Positions 10,305 through 21,017 of a stretch of DNA of 64,000 nt are shown in pieces. The translations under genes and the position numbers were made by a program. Numbering within the stretch: position 1 is the stretch's first letter; each line of letters starts with the position of its first letter. Where the stretch lies: contig CAUEEP010000936.1 in NCBI GenBank assembly GCA_958450365.1, forward strand, positions 1,239,001-1,303,000. Direction: 5' to 3'. The DNA is from Mesorhabditis belari (lineage: Eukaryota > Nematoda > Chromadorea > Rhabditida > Rhabditidae). Below the pieces are notes generated by a model that was given only the letters and a program-made list of their open reading frames with translations, was not told the origin of the DNA and did not search any database.

Positions 10305-11384
10305 GGCGCCATGAGGAACTTGAAGAAAATGTTGAGCTATCAGTTCGAAGAACCGTGTCAACAATTACGCAGAAAAAGTAGGAGATTTTTCCAGGGAATA
10401 ATTTTTTCTTTAGCAGGGAATTTATGACTCCAAGCATGAGTAATGCAAACGATTTCAAAACAGCTGGAGGGAGCAAAATTGACAACGGAATGTGTAACAT
10501 GACAAATGTCTTTTGTCGTTGCTAGGCTAAAGGATCCAAGTGTTATCTTCATTGATGAGGTCACTAAAACCGAAATTGAAGTATCGGTCAAACTTAAAAA
10601 GAATCTTCAAGAAGGCTGTGACTAGCAAACTGTTTATTTAAAATACATTTAGGATTAAAATCGAATTTTTGGTTCAGCTTGATGGTGTCGCAACTTCTGC
10701 TGAAGAAAGACTTCTGGTTTTAGGAGCAACCAATCGGTGGTAAAAAAAGCTAAACAAAAACAAACCAATTAGTAAGGGTTCGCCCGACAAATTTAGACCA
10801 CAAGAACTGGACCTGGCAGCACCACGACGTTTTGCAAAAAGACTTTACGTACCATTGCTCGAGGAGTTATCTAGGAGACAAATGGTTAGTGTTTTTTTTA
10901 CCTTGTCTATTTTGGCTTCAGGTTGAAAACTCCCTCCGGCAAAATGTTCACAGCATTCCGGAACTTGGTGAAATTGCACAGATAACTAGAGGTTAGTTGG
11001 CCAACTCTTGATTTTGATTGAGATATTTGTAATCTTAGGGTATTCTGGAGCCGATATGTGAAACTTATGTAGTGAAGCAGCTATGGGTCCAATCAGGGAT
11101 ATTGTTAATGGCTCGAAGTATGACATTGAGACAGTGCCGATTGAAAATGTAAGCTTGGTTTCTGTATGCCTAAACAAAAAACATGATTTAGATCCCCTTA
11201 TCTCAATTTTTGATTTTCGTGGGGCATGTTATGTCGTTCGGTCAACAGTAATGAAAAAAGATTTAAAGGTAAAGAATATGAGGGTACAGGGTATAATTAT
11301 CTTTAGGCCTATCATGAATGGGACAAGAAATTTGGTTGTTTACCCACACCCAACGACGATGGTGAAGAAAGTGAAGATTCTTAA
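10305..11384 (+). pseudogene. figl-1: FIGL-1 (fidgetin-like 1) AAA ATPase remnant
   Basis: Exon-like blocks encode, in order, a degenerate N-terminal segment (FKTAGG near 10455), VARLKDPSVIFIDEV (Walker B, near 10530), [24 protein letters not shown] sequence (about 10650-10740), PQELDLAAPRRFAKRLYVPL, ENSLRQNVHSIPELGEIA, GYSGADM-stop-NLCSEAAMGP, and LKAYHEWDKKFG before a stop at 11382-11384. This is the AAA module and C-terminal helix of fidgetin-like 1, a microtubule-severing/recombination-linked ATPase. The Walker A region between the N-terminal segment and VARLKD is deleted. A TGA at the position of the usual Arg in GADMRNLC fits a CGA-to-TGA change. Splice sites further downstream are intact, suggesting fairly recent decay. 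Confidence 0.75.
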
Positions 11385-11640
11385 AATACTTGTGTTTATT
11401 AAAACAATCAGTTGTTTGTTCTAACATGATACTTCCAAGCATTTTTCTTTTTGCAGCTTGTGTGTGTCTGCTTCTTTTTTTTATATTGAGTGGTTTGGAA
11501 AAATTTACCTATGCGATAAATATAAGAAAAAAATGTTGAATTTTACGGTAAAAGTTGCACCTCGAGGGCCGAATTCGCAAATGTTTGAGCAAGAGGACAG
11601 AGATTTGGGTAGTTGGTGGTTGGTACTTGAAAAAGTTACG

Positions 11641-11998
11641 TTAATATTTATGAAAAGAACACCTTATTTTATTACCTTTATCGCTTGAAAGCTGCTGCGC
11701 CGGCTTGCTGAAGTTCAGATCTGATAATCGATTGAAAATTTTGTCTAGCGTTCTTTCTATCTCGTCGGTTACACTATGCTCACTTTCCTCAAGGGTGGAA
11801 ATAAAAATTGCACCATAATGAAAAGAAGCTTTTTTAGTATTTTGTTGCGTCTCCTTGCACTTTAATGAATTGTGATTGCATTCCAATCGATCGCCTTTTT
11901 CGTTCAATTGCAGCACTACCACCGGCTTTCCACCGTCATCGCCTCGTTTTGGATGTTTCGGATTGAAAGACGAATCTGAATTTGCTCTCAACAAACCT
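11641..11998 (-). CDS. Unidentified 3' exon candidate
   Basis: A 117-residue minus frame runs from an acceptor-like AAATAG (about 11999-12004, read on the minus strand) to a stop at 11641. Its composition is balanced and protein-like, with segments KGDRLECNHNSLKCKET and TDEIERTLDKIFNRLSDL, the latter amphipathic. I recognise no family. Upstream exons would lie beyond 12000 but I could not chain any confidently. It could be the last exon of a real gene convergent with the FIGL-1 remnant, or chance. Confidence 0.3.
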
Positions 11999-12139
11999 AT
12001 TTAAAGAATTTAATGTAAAAATTCTTTTAAATCAATAGAATCATCTAGAAATCCCATCTAAATACTTGAAATGTTTTGCTTTCAACTTGATATTTCACAC
12101 CAAAAACCGTGTTTTATTGCTTGAGTTCGGCGCCATTCA

Positions 12140-12212
12140 CAAACTTAATTGAGATCCAAACAAATTGGATCTCAATTAAGCACCGCCCGCTTAATTGAGA
12201 TCCAATTTGCAG
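12140..12212. repeat. Small palindrome with a third copy
   Basis: CTTAATTGAGATCCAA is followed by TTGGATCTCAATTAAG and then a third direct copy CTTAATTGAGATCCAATT around 12189, separated by a GC-rich spacer. Confidence 0.6.
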
Positions 12213-13350
12213 AGTAAAGTCTTATGTTGAACTCTTGAAAACATTTTTTTTATCAAATAGTCAGAAAATCCAGTAAATTATGAGCTCAATTGTCTTTAAT
12301 CAATGATTTGAATTCAGCTAACTCGATTAAGATTAATATTACAAACCAAAGATTACAGATGTGGGAAAAACAGCTTACAAAGCACTGTTTCTCTTTTATG
12401 ATAATTGAAAAAAAGAGGAAACGGTGAGAATTCTCTCATACGAAGCGATCATTTCCTTTTCCGAAATGCGGCCACTATTTGAACTTCTTGGGTTTTGCTT
12501 ATTTTCATAAAATGTTTCATTAATAGCTTGTCCATTCGGTGACAGACTGACGGATCACCGGTCGACTATTTCGGTTCACCAACGGTTGCCATGCATGATG
12601 AGTCGTGGACGGTAAGAGAAGCTTTAGGCTAATCCTACTAACAATGGAGGTTCACTAAGCTACCACCGGGTTTCAAAACGAGACCTAGCTAATCTAGCGT
12701 AGTTTTTTCACGCTGATCCCGAATCTACAGTCAAAAATACCGCGTAGGGCTGCTGAAGCCGTAAAAACGCATTTGATTTTATGCAGGGAAAATTACAAAT
12801 AACCAGCTAATCGTCACTCGACCTTGACTTAAAACGAGCGGTTAAAACGGGCGATTTCAATAGCTGGTTCGGATCCGGCTGCGATTACTTTTATTTTGCT
12901 TTGTGTGCAGATTATCAACAACCACAGTAAAAGTTGCCAAGATTTCGAAATAACAGAAAGTGAGGAAGCTTGGTTTCATTGTTTTTGAAAGTGTTCTTGA
13001 CTTTATTAGTTTCAGCCTCCACCTCCGTTTGGTTTACGAGTTTGGGGATGAATCGGAGAAAAAGCGACATTTCATACCCACCAACCCAATAATTGTGGAA
13101 TGAAGATTTTTGGTTGATCTGGCTGATCGAAATTGGTTTCCTTGTATGTATTATTGGAAGAAGAAACTCGCTGGACACTCTGTGACACTTACGAAAGAGG
13201 TTTTATGACTAAAATGCTTTAGTTGATTGGATTTGGAATAGACTCTTGAAAATTTACAATATGACAAATCGAATGAGCGATTCGTGCCATTTCTTCACAT
13301 AAATAGAGACGGATTTTGCTTGATTTCATTGTTGTTTTTTCAATTTCTCT
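12213..13350. other. Unassigned intergenic region
   Basis: There is a more GC-balanced block at 12540-12900 and a minus frame of 87 codons at 12915-13178. I could not chain exons or recognise motifs in either. A gene with diverged sequence cannot be excluded. Confidence 0.3.
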
Positions 13351-13426
13351 GACTGGAATGTCTGACTGGAATGTCTGACTGGAATGTCTGACTTCAGTGT
13401 CTGACTGGAATGTCTGACTGGAATAT
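13351..13426. repeat. 13-bp minisatellite
   Basis: About six copies of GACTGGAATGTCT occur head to tail, one with a three-base variant (ACTTCAGTG). Confidence 0.85.
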
Positions 13427-13699
13427 CGCTGGTTATTAGTATCAAATGTTTATTTCTAAAATCCTTACAATCAATATTTCGTACCCGTTTTGTCTATAAC
13501 AAATCAAAATAACAATAGGCTTAAAGAGGCCAAAGAAAAGTGATCCCTAAGAGCATAAAAGATATTAAAAACCGGAATGAATAGATTGAACAATTGCTTA
13601 AAAGTTAATCAAAAGAGACAAGAGAAACTTTTTGTAAAATTATTATAATATTGACGACTTTTAAAGCTCAAGAATGCATATTTCATATTTTATTTTGTC

Positions 13700-16600
13700 T
13701 TATGTGAGCTTTCCGAGTTGTTGTTTCTTGATCATTTCATGAATGGTGAAAAAAGTTGAATCAATGATACCAGCAACGGTGAATGTCCCGCCAACAACCG
13801 CACAAACCTGGAAATAAACGATTTGATTATAGTTTTGGGATCTGTTTTATTAAATGATTAGCAATAATATCTTTTAATAATAATATCTATTGTAGCAAGA
13901 GAATAGAAAAACCTTTTGATAGAAATCAAGATAAACGGAGTCTAGGAGATATTGGTAGACCAGATTAGAGTGTGTTCCTTGCAGACAACGCGTTTTCTAA
14001 AAAGCGCGCACCAAGGATAAGCTACCGTAACCCTATGCTTTGCATCAGCAAATTTTTCAAAATGCAAATGTACGGGAGTGGGACAAATGCGAGTTTTTTT
14101 TGCGTACCCGAACATTTGCGCACTTTGCCCATTAGCGCACCTTTTTTCGCGTTTTAAAAAAGCTCTAAAAGCTAATATTAACCAATTTCTATTCCAAAAA
14201 TTGTTTTTCTAGGTAATTTTAGGGCGTAGAATCGAAATTTTGGCAAATCAGAGCTTGTGGAAACAAACGGACGGTTGCGACCCTTATAGCTTTGCTTAAA
14301 AGGCGCACCTTTTAGAAAACGCGTTGTCGGAAGTTTGTCGGATCAATTGTCTGACAAAAAAGTTGTCAAGGAAAATTTGTCTGACAAATTTTCTGTCAAC
14401 AAGGAGCACACTCTAGACCAGATGGTCTACCTATATCTCCAATTTTCAGATCTCCAATTCCAACAGATCCAATTTTCACTCAAAGCGCATTGAAAGGTTT
14501 TACTTTTACAAACTCAATACACGTTTGTACAGTTGAAAGATTGACTCAACATTAAGTTTACTTAAGTTCTAGTCTTCTGTCTCATTCTCCTGTACTGTAG
14601 CAAAGTATTGGGTTGATGGAAAAGTCCTTTCCGATTTTTTGGGAGAGTACCTTAAATTTGTCGAATTTTGACGTTTTATAGCTCATCCTAAAGCTGAATT
14701 CAAGACGGATCGATTGGTAAAAACCGTTTTGAAATATCTCTTTTCTAAAAGTTTTTACAGCTATTTTAGTAAAGGGCAGCAGAGCCAAAAAATGGCTGTT
14801 TTCACGTTTCGTTGGTTTTCCGTGCAGAAACCTAGGCTAAAAACATGTGTTTCGTGATCAGCGTCAAAAATAACCCCTAGACACGCATTTTCAGAATCTT
14901 AGCAAAAAATCGGAAAGGACTTTTCCATCAACCCCATACTTAGTGAACAAAATTTACATATTTTTGAGCTAATTTGATCTTAAAAGTATTCTGCTTTCAG
15001 CTTATTTGTAGCAGCATATTGAAAGGGTTTAATGCAGGTTAATACAAAAATACAGGTTTTTAAACTTCACGATCTAGACTTCACAATTCAACCGCTAGGG
15101 GTTTTAAATGCAAATTTGCAAAGCAAAGCAGTCAACATTGCTGGATGTCGAAGCAGCCTAAAGCCTACAACACCAGATTTTAAAGCCAACTGTTTCTGGG
15201 GAACTTTGAGACAAAGACAAAGCGGTTTTGAACTTTAGAATCTAGATTTCATTGATAGCTATGTAAATGATAGCTTTTTATGATAGCATTGATCGCTTTT
15301 AAATGCTAATTTGCCAGAAAAAGCCATTTGATTTCATAGAAATTTACCGAAGTGAGGAACGTGTAAAAGCTTTGTCGGTACTCGGTTCTCCGCACGGTGA
15401 TCGGTTGAAGCTCATACTTAAACCAAACCGCCGGAATCACTCGACCAGAGTGATGGTACGACAAATATTCTCTAAATGTTCAAAGTTTTTCAAATTTGTT
15501 TACGTCAAACTTGTGCCCATAGGTGTATTGATAGCTGTTCACCACTCCACCATCGATATCCTGGTAAACCGAGGGAACAATCTAAAAGTTTACGGCTACA
15601 AAACAACCTAGGAAGTTTTTAAGCACATATTTTGCAGAAAGTTCTTGATAACTTTGTACTAGTTTTCAAGAGGAGATTCAGAGCTATCAAATGACTAAAA
15701 TATTGGGTTGGTGAATTGAAAACTGACTTTGAACTTTGAACTAAAATCTATTCAACATAAAACCATCAATTCATTCTAAATAATTTTCAGTATTATTGAC
15801 GACTTCTGCCCATTTTACAGGCAATTTGCGGATTCCTCTTTCGCAGTAGGATTTTGGTTTTGAATCGAAAAACTTTCAAAGCCAATTTTTGACTGCTTCT
15901 TCCGAATCGAAGTGTTCTCCCGCAAGCTCACTACTCATGATCCGGAATAAAAAGTAATCAAAAGGGGCGAGGTCCGGCCTGTATGGGGAATGCGCCAAAA
16001 GGTCCCAAACAAGGCTATTTATTTTAGAGCGAGTCAGTTTTGCGTTGTCGTGGATGAGAACGATCTTTGACTTGGAGGGCCTATTCTTCTTCAGGGATTC
16101 ATTCGCCTTTCCCAACCGTTCACTGTATTTGATTGCATTAACGGTCGTCTTTCTATCCAGCAACTCCCAGTACAATTCCCAGTCCCAGCTTTTTGTCAGC
16201 TTTTTGCCAACTTTTTATTGGGTTGGTGAATTGAAAACTACGGGACTTTGAACTAAAATTTGTTCAAGATAAAACCATGAATTCATTCGAAATAATTTCC
16301 ATTATTATTGACGACTTCTGCCCATTTTACAGGCAATTTGCGGATTCCTCTTTCGTAGTAGGATTTTGGTTTGTGTGTGAGACAAGTGTGAGACTCAAAA
16401 ATGGAGGACTGGAGATGTCCCAGTTTGAGCACTTTCTTCAAAAGAAACCCATTTTGGTGTCAATAGAAAAGTTGTAGAGAATCAAAAATGAGGCTTATAG
16501 CCATATTTCCAAAAAGATACACTTAGTAGTTTCGCTTAAAATGCAAGTTTTGTGAAAATTCGTAAATTTCGCATTTCTTGAAAACCAGTTTTTGAATCGT

Positions 16601-19600
16601 TCTGAAAATTTGGATATAAGCTTGATTTTTGATTCTCTACAACTTTTCCATTGGCACCAAAATGGGTTTCTTTTGAAGAAAGTGCTCAAACTGTCACTTA
16701 TGACAATAGTCGGCAGTTTTCAATTCACCAACCCGATGGTTTAGTTTATTTTCGAATTCACACCAAATTATCAGTAAAACAGTAACAACTACTCAATGTG
16801 TTAAAGTTTAGGGGGTTTTACCTTTAAAATATATTCATGTGTGTTGAGCCCTTGTCCATGTCCTGTCCGATCTCTACCGGAGAGTGGATCATAGCTTCCT
16901 TTCAGTGATTTGCTCTAAAAGTTTCGATAATAGGCATGCAAATTGGAAGTTCTTTTTTTGATTTAAGAAGTTTGATTAAATCTGAATAAGTACTGTATGC
17001 TTAAATGGAACATCTTTAACTTTGGGAGCAGTCCAGCCAGCTCTTCCCAATCAGCTAATATTTTAGATCTGACTCAAGTCAGCGATCCAACATAATCAAT
17101 TAGGCAGCCAATACCAGCCATACACCAATAAGGGTTAGGCTAGAGCCAGCTCAATTTATTGCACACTTTGATCTTTTTTTGGCATAGAAAGCTAGTGCCA
17201 GTTCACATCAAAAAAAGTTGCCAACCGTCGATTCACTTAAATTTTGCCTACTCATTTTTGCACTTTCGAAAAACCCCAAAAAACCCAAAACAAAAGCTTT
17301 TCTAAATTGTCAGCAATGATTTTGCAAAGAAAATCTAGAAAATTACAATGGTGCAGTATCTATGTTGTTTTTTGCTTACCGTTACATCATCACCAAAAGT
17401 GAGCGAATGAATGAGATGTCTCATATCGGGATCGGACGGTTGTTCTTGAGCCGAATGAGTGGATAGATGGAAATTCCCGGGTACCTAGCATTCATTTAAA
17501 ATAAAGTAAAGAAAATTTTCAACAAAGAAACTTCTAGCACCCACTTTATTGATCTCGAATTCACTCTCGAAGCGACAACCATTCCCGTCAAGGATCGCGA
17601 TTCGCTTTGTTTGATCGACAAATCCCACTTCGTGACGTCCATTCTCGTCTTGAATATCGACTCCTAGATCTGGAAGAAATCTATTTTTAGATTAATGATT
17701 AGATCTAGCGTATTTAGATTAGATACAAGCTATCGAAGTATTTAGATTTGATAGCTTATACAAGCTATCAAAGCTTATACAAGCTATACAAGCTATCATC
17801 CACATAAGAAATGCGGATGAACTTTGTAGCTTGTATCTAATCATCTCTTCAACATTTTCAGCTAATTCTTTTTCCATTTTTTACCCACGTTTGACTATTT
17901 CTATTGTTTCTCAATTGATATTTTGCTGCTTCTTTTTATATTAGAGATGAAGAACCTCAAGGATCGTGTCCGTGGCTGTATCAGAGAAAGACCGCTGTGG
18001 AATGCCATAAAAACTAGCTTCAGTCTTTAGACCAGACATAATATCTGATAGTCAAAGTGGCCAATGGTTTAAAAAGTCCTGTCACCATTGGTGCCACGGT
18101 TCTCTCACCATTGGTGCCACGGTTCTCTCACCATTGATGCCGCCGAAAAAAATTGAAGAAGATCCACGTTTGACTGGTAATGAGCTCGTGAAATTATACG
18201 ATGTTGGTCCTATAACAATTACCCGTCATCTACACAAGCTCGGAAAGTCAAATTGAGCCGGAAATTGGGTACCTCATCTTTTCAGTGATGAGAATCTGGC
18301 CACACGAGTTGCTATCGAGAATCCTGCTTAGTAAATCAAAAGCAAAAGGCTTTTGGTATTCAATTCATACTTCGGATGAGAAGCGGGTACAATAATTTAA
18401 TTAAAAGGCAGTGGTTGAATCCGGAAGAAGCTCCAAGAGTGCCTAAGCCAAGCAACACAGAAAGAAGGCGATGATTTGTGTCTGGTGGAATTCCAAAGAA
18501 TTGGTGCATCTGGAGGTTCTCAAAACTGAGCAAATCGTCACGAAAGAACTCGACGTTCAACAACTTGAACGAGTCGATCAAGCACTGCATAAGCAAGGAA
18601 TCGACCATCAGATACATCCAGGATAATGCCCGGCCGTACCGTACACAGCAAAATTCACTTACGAAAAGCTTGAGGAACATGGCTGGAAAACCTTGTTTTA
18701 TCCGCCTTTCTTGACTTGGCTTCTTTGCGATTATCATTTATTCCGATTTATGCACTATTCTTTGGCCGACAAGAAGTTCAACAATCACGAGGAAATCCAG
18801 GCTTGGCTGGCCGCCTTTTTTTTGGTTCTCAGCTTGCCGACTTTTATGACAGAGGAATCTCTTTGAGCGAAAGATCGAGAAGTTTTATAGACAACAATGA
18901 CAATTATATTTTGGATTGAAGTTGCAAATAAATTGTTAAATCTTCTAAAACTTTTTTGATCAAAATCTTCTGCACATACCTAATATAATGGAGTCATTTA
19001 TATCCTACAACTTACATTTGCACTCGATGTATGGAAATGAGACATTGATTTGCACATCGATTTTCCCTTCTCGTCCCGGATCGTCAACGAAAATCTCGTC
19101 TTTTCTAAAATTAGATTAATTCATTTACAAATTAAGCTATAAATTGCTTATACCGTATTCTCTCTAATAGTAGTCACCAAACCGAGTCGAGTTGATCACT
19201 ATTTTACAGTTTCCAAGCTTTCCCAGAAGCTCAACACTATATTCCCCCACTAGATCTCATCGTCAGCTACATTTTCCGACCCCACATCGATAGGTTCTGA
19301 TAAGCGGTTTTCGAGATTTCAAGGAATTTAGCATAGGGAAAATACAGTAGTTGAAAGCTGCTGGCTTTTCGCTTTTTTTTGTCAAACCTGCTTTTCAACC
19401 ATTCTGTACAGTGATCAAACCCTATTGGAAATCCTATTGGAAACCCTATTGGAAACCCTATTGGAAACCCGTATCTCCTCAGAGAATGCTTATTTAAACT
19501 TGAATTCCATAGAAATTTTTGACAAAGTGAATGGGCTTTTTGATGAAACAAAGGGAAACTTTCTGTTTTTAAAATGTACATAGATAATAGCGTATTTTCT

Positions 19601-20483
19601 CTAATAGTAGTGCACCCCAGCGCGCCGAGTTGGTGACTATTTTACAGTTTCCAAGTTTTTGCAGAAGCTCAACACTCAAATCCCCCACTAGCTCTCATCG
19701 TCAGCTACATTTTCCGACCCCACATCGATAGGTTCTGATAAGCGGTTCTTGAGATTTCAAGCAATTTAGACGACGCTCAGGGTGCACTAATATTAGAGAG
19801 AACGCGGTATAAACAAATCATGTAATCAGTTTTGATTGCTTATTTATTCAAACTCTCAGCATCAGCAAATTATTCAAACTCACACGTCTATCTTTATATA
19901 CGCTAAAAGATCGTTGAACAACATGAAAGTGATGAAAAGGACACAAAGAATTGAGATCACCGCACCAGCCGTGGTTGGTTGAGTTAAATCTTTAGGGATT
20001 TTTCGATAGATGTCAAATCTGAAAGGACAAAGTGTTCTTTGGGTGTCAAAAGATGCAAACAAATCCTTTCTGGTGACTCTTTGCTGTTTTTGTGATTTAT
20101 GAGAAATGTGAAAAACTGTGGAAGAAGGGCTGGCAAGCAAGCCAAGCCAATGGCTTTCTAATTAACCTTAGCCTGGAATTTCAACCTTACCGTTGGATTT
20201 AGCATAAAACTTTGGCTTTAGCTTTGGCTTGGCTTGGCCTGTTTGACTTTGGCCGCTCTTTTCTATAAAATTTGCGTTTGCTTTGGCTCTTCTGGCTCAA
20301 AGCTTTCTAGATCATTTTAAGCTTTCCTTGGACACTCTGGCTTCAGACTTAATATTGAATTCTTATGCCAGAAACGATGTGTTTACATATTATGAAGTAC
20401 AAAGTACAGCAGCTGTGAAGAGTTGACATCAGGCCTAATCTGACTATGACTTTGCTCAAAACTCACCTTCTAATATCGAACAT
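13700..20483 (-). CDS. ERGIC1: ERGIC1 / ERV41-type ER-Golgi cargo receptor
   Basis: Nine minus-strand exons, in coding order: 20467-20483, 19884-20018, 19016-19104, 17545-17669, 17380-17484, 16822-16914, 15504-15581, 15348 to about 15472, and 13700-13807. They encode about 290 aa, the length of human ERGIC1. Diagnostic blocks are the start MFDIRRFDIYRKIPKDLTQP, an N-terminal membrane helix (ISILCVLFITFMLF), VDDPGREGKIDV, VDIQDENGRHEVGF, NGCRFESEFEINKVPGNFH, RHLIHSLTFGDDV, HEYILKIVPSVYQD, SGRVIPAVWFKYELQPITV and a C-terminal helix with VCAVVGGTFTVAGIIDS. The protein cycles between ER and Golgi as a membrane cargo receptor. Introns 2, 3, 6 and 8 carry transposons. The junction between exons 15504-15581 and ~15472 does not close in frame with a canonical GT-AG pair, so a one-base error, frameshift or unusual splice site is possible. 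Confidence 0.88.
13969..14415. mobile_element. TIR element in ERGIC1 intron
   Basis: Ends AGAGTGTGTTCCTTG and CAAGGAGCACACTCT are inverted, and subterminal ACAACGCGTTTTCTAAAA and TTTTAGAAAACGCGTTGT form a second inverted pair. No transposase is seen. It lies in the last intron of ERGIC1. Confidence 0.7.
14606..14939. mobile_element. Mariner-type MITE (GGGTTGATGGAAAAG ends)
   Basis: The left end TATTGGGTTGATGGAAAAG and the right end CTTTTCCATCAACCCCATA are inverted. The interior is non-coding. A second, longer copy lies at 37599-38187. The TTGGGTTG start matches other mariner-derived elements in this window. Confidence 0.8.
15702..16215 (-). mobile_element. 5'-truncated mariner with transposase remnant
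   Basis: The TIR TATTGGGTTGGTGAATTG begins at 15702. The minus frame 15876-16175 reads WELLDRKTTVNAIKY, IVLIHDNAKLTRSK and SPYRPDLAPFDYFLF, the typical order of mariner transposase with HDNA and the D34D-type PDLAP-x-DY block. The N-terminal half and opposite TIR are missing; another element starts at once at 16217. It lies in an ERGIC1 intron. Confidence 0.8.
16217..16735. mobile_element. Non-autonomous mariner derivative
   Basis: It has inverted ends ATTGGGTTGGTGAATTGAAA and TTTTCAATTCACCAACCC, and internally inverted halves around 16540. It shares its terminal ~150 bp with the mariner at 15702, so that element is the likely source of transposase. Further copies lie at 21382, 34314 and 52254. 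Confidence 0.8.
18130..18890 (+). pseudogene. Decayed mariner transposase
   Basis: Across frameshifts and stops the plus strand reads EEDPRLTGNELVKLYDVGP, WVPHLFSDENLATR, KAMICVWWNSKELVHLEVL, QQLERVDQALHKQGIDHQ, PPFLTWLLCDYHLFR and KKFNNHEEIQAWLAAF. These are successive blocks of a mariner transposase. At least four stops or frame changes make it inactive. It sits in the third ERGIC1 intron, opposite to the gene. Confidence 0.8.
19150..19811. mobile_element. TIR element with internal direct duplication
   Basis: It starts TACCGTATTCTCTCTAATAG and ends ATTAGAGAGAACGCGGTA, the same ends as at 6676-7189. About 180 bp (19165-19330) is repeated directly at about 19600-19770, including CCCCACATCGATAGGTTCTG. 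A 12-bp tandem CCTATTGGAAAC separates the halves. It probably reflects insertion of one copy next to another or a rearranged copy. It lies in an ERGIC1 intron. Confidence 0.7.
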
Positions 20484-21017
20484 TTCCTTGTAGCTAAAAT
20501 AAAGAGATTTTGAGAAACAATAGATGAGAAGACGAAATGAAAAACCTAAAATGAAAGTCGGTGGTTTGTGTAAAATTTATGTATTAGAGAAAATCGAGTG
20601 AATGAAAATCTCTCACTCGATTTTCTCTTGATTGAAATAGGGAAAATGAGAGAAAAGGCGAGAACGTTGGCTTTCTATAACAATCAATATTGAGAAGTGA
20701 ATCGATTTTTAGAGCCACAACCTATTAAACATGTTTTAGAAAAAAGTTTTGCAATTTTAAGCACTATTCGATCGAATCCCTTACATTTGTGTTTCATTGA
20801 TGTTCATGGGTGAACGTTAGGTTATGAAATCAGGGAAGGTAGATAATCCGAGCTCCAAGATTTTCTGGTTTCTAGTCAGAAGCTAGTCTAAACCTGGCCT
20901 CTAACCTGGGTTGACCTGACTGACTCTAACATAAATATTGTAATAGAAGGCCCCATCTGGAGGGGAGGAAAAAAAACTAGAAGCCCTTCAACCATTAACC
21001 TGCTGATGTTAAATTAT
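20484..21017. other. ERGIC1 upstream region
   Basis: This is the likely 5' flank of ERGIC1. It contains a hairpin at about 20586-20626 (GAGAAAATCGAGTGA opposite TCACTCGATTTTCTC) and a GA-rich block at 20637-20665. No gene is seen. Confidence 0.4.

Noticed and set aside
12540..12900. Possible exon with GSPVDYFGSPTVAMHDESW on plus
   Set aside because: Only one short open stretch, no chaining exons and no recognised family; left as unassigned.
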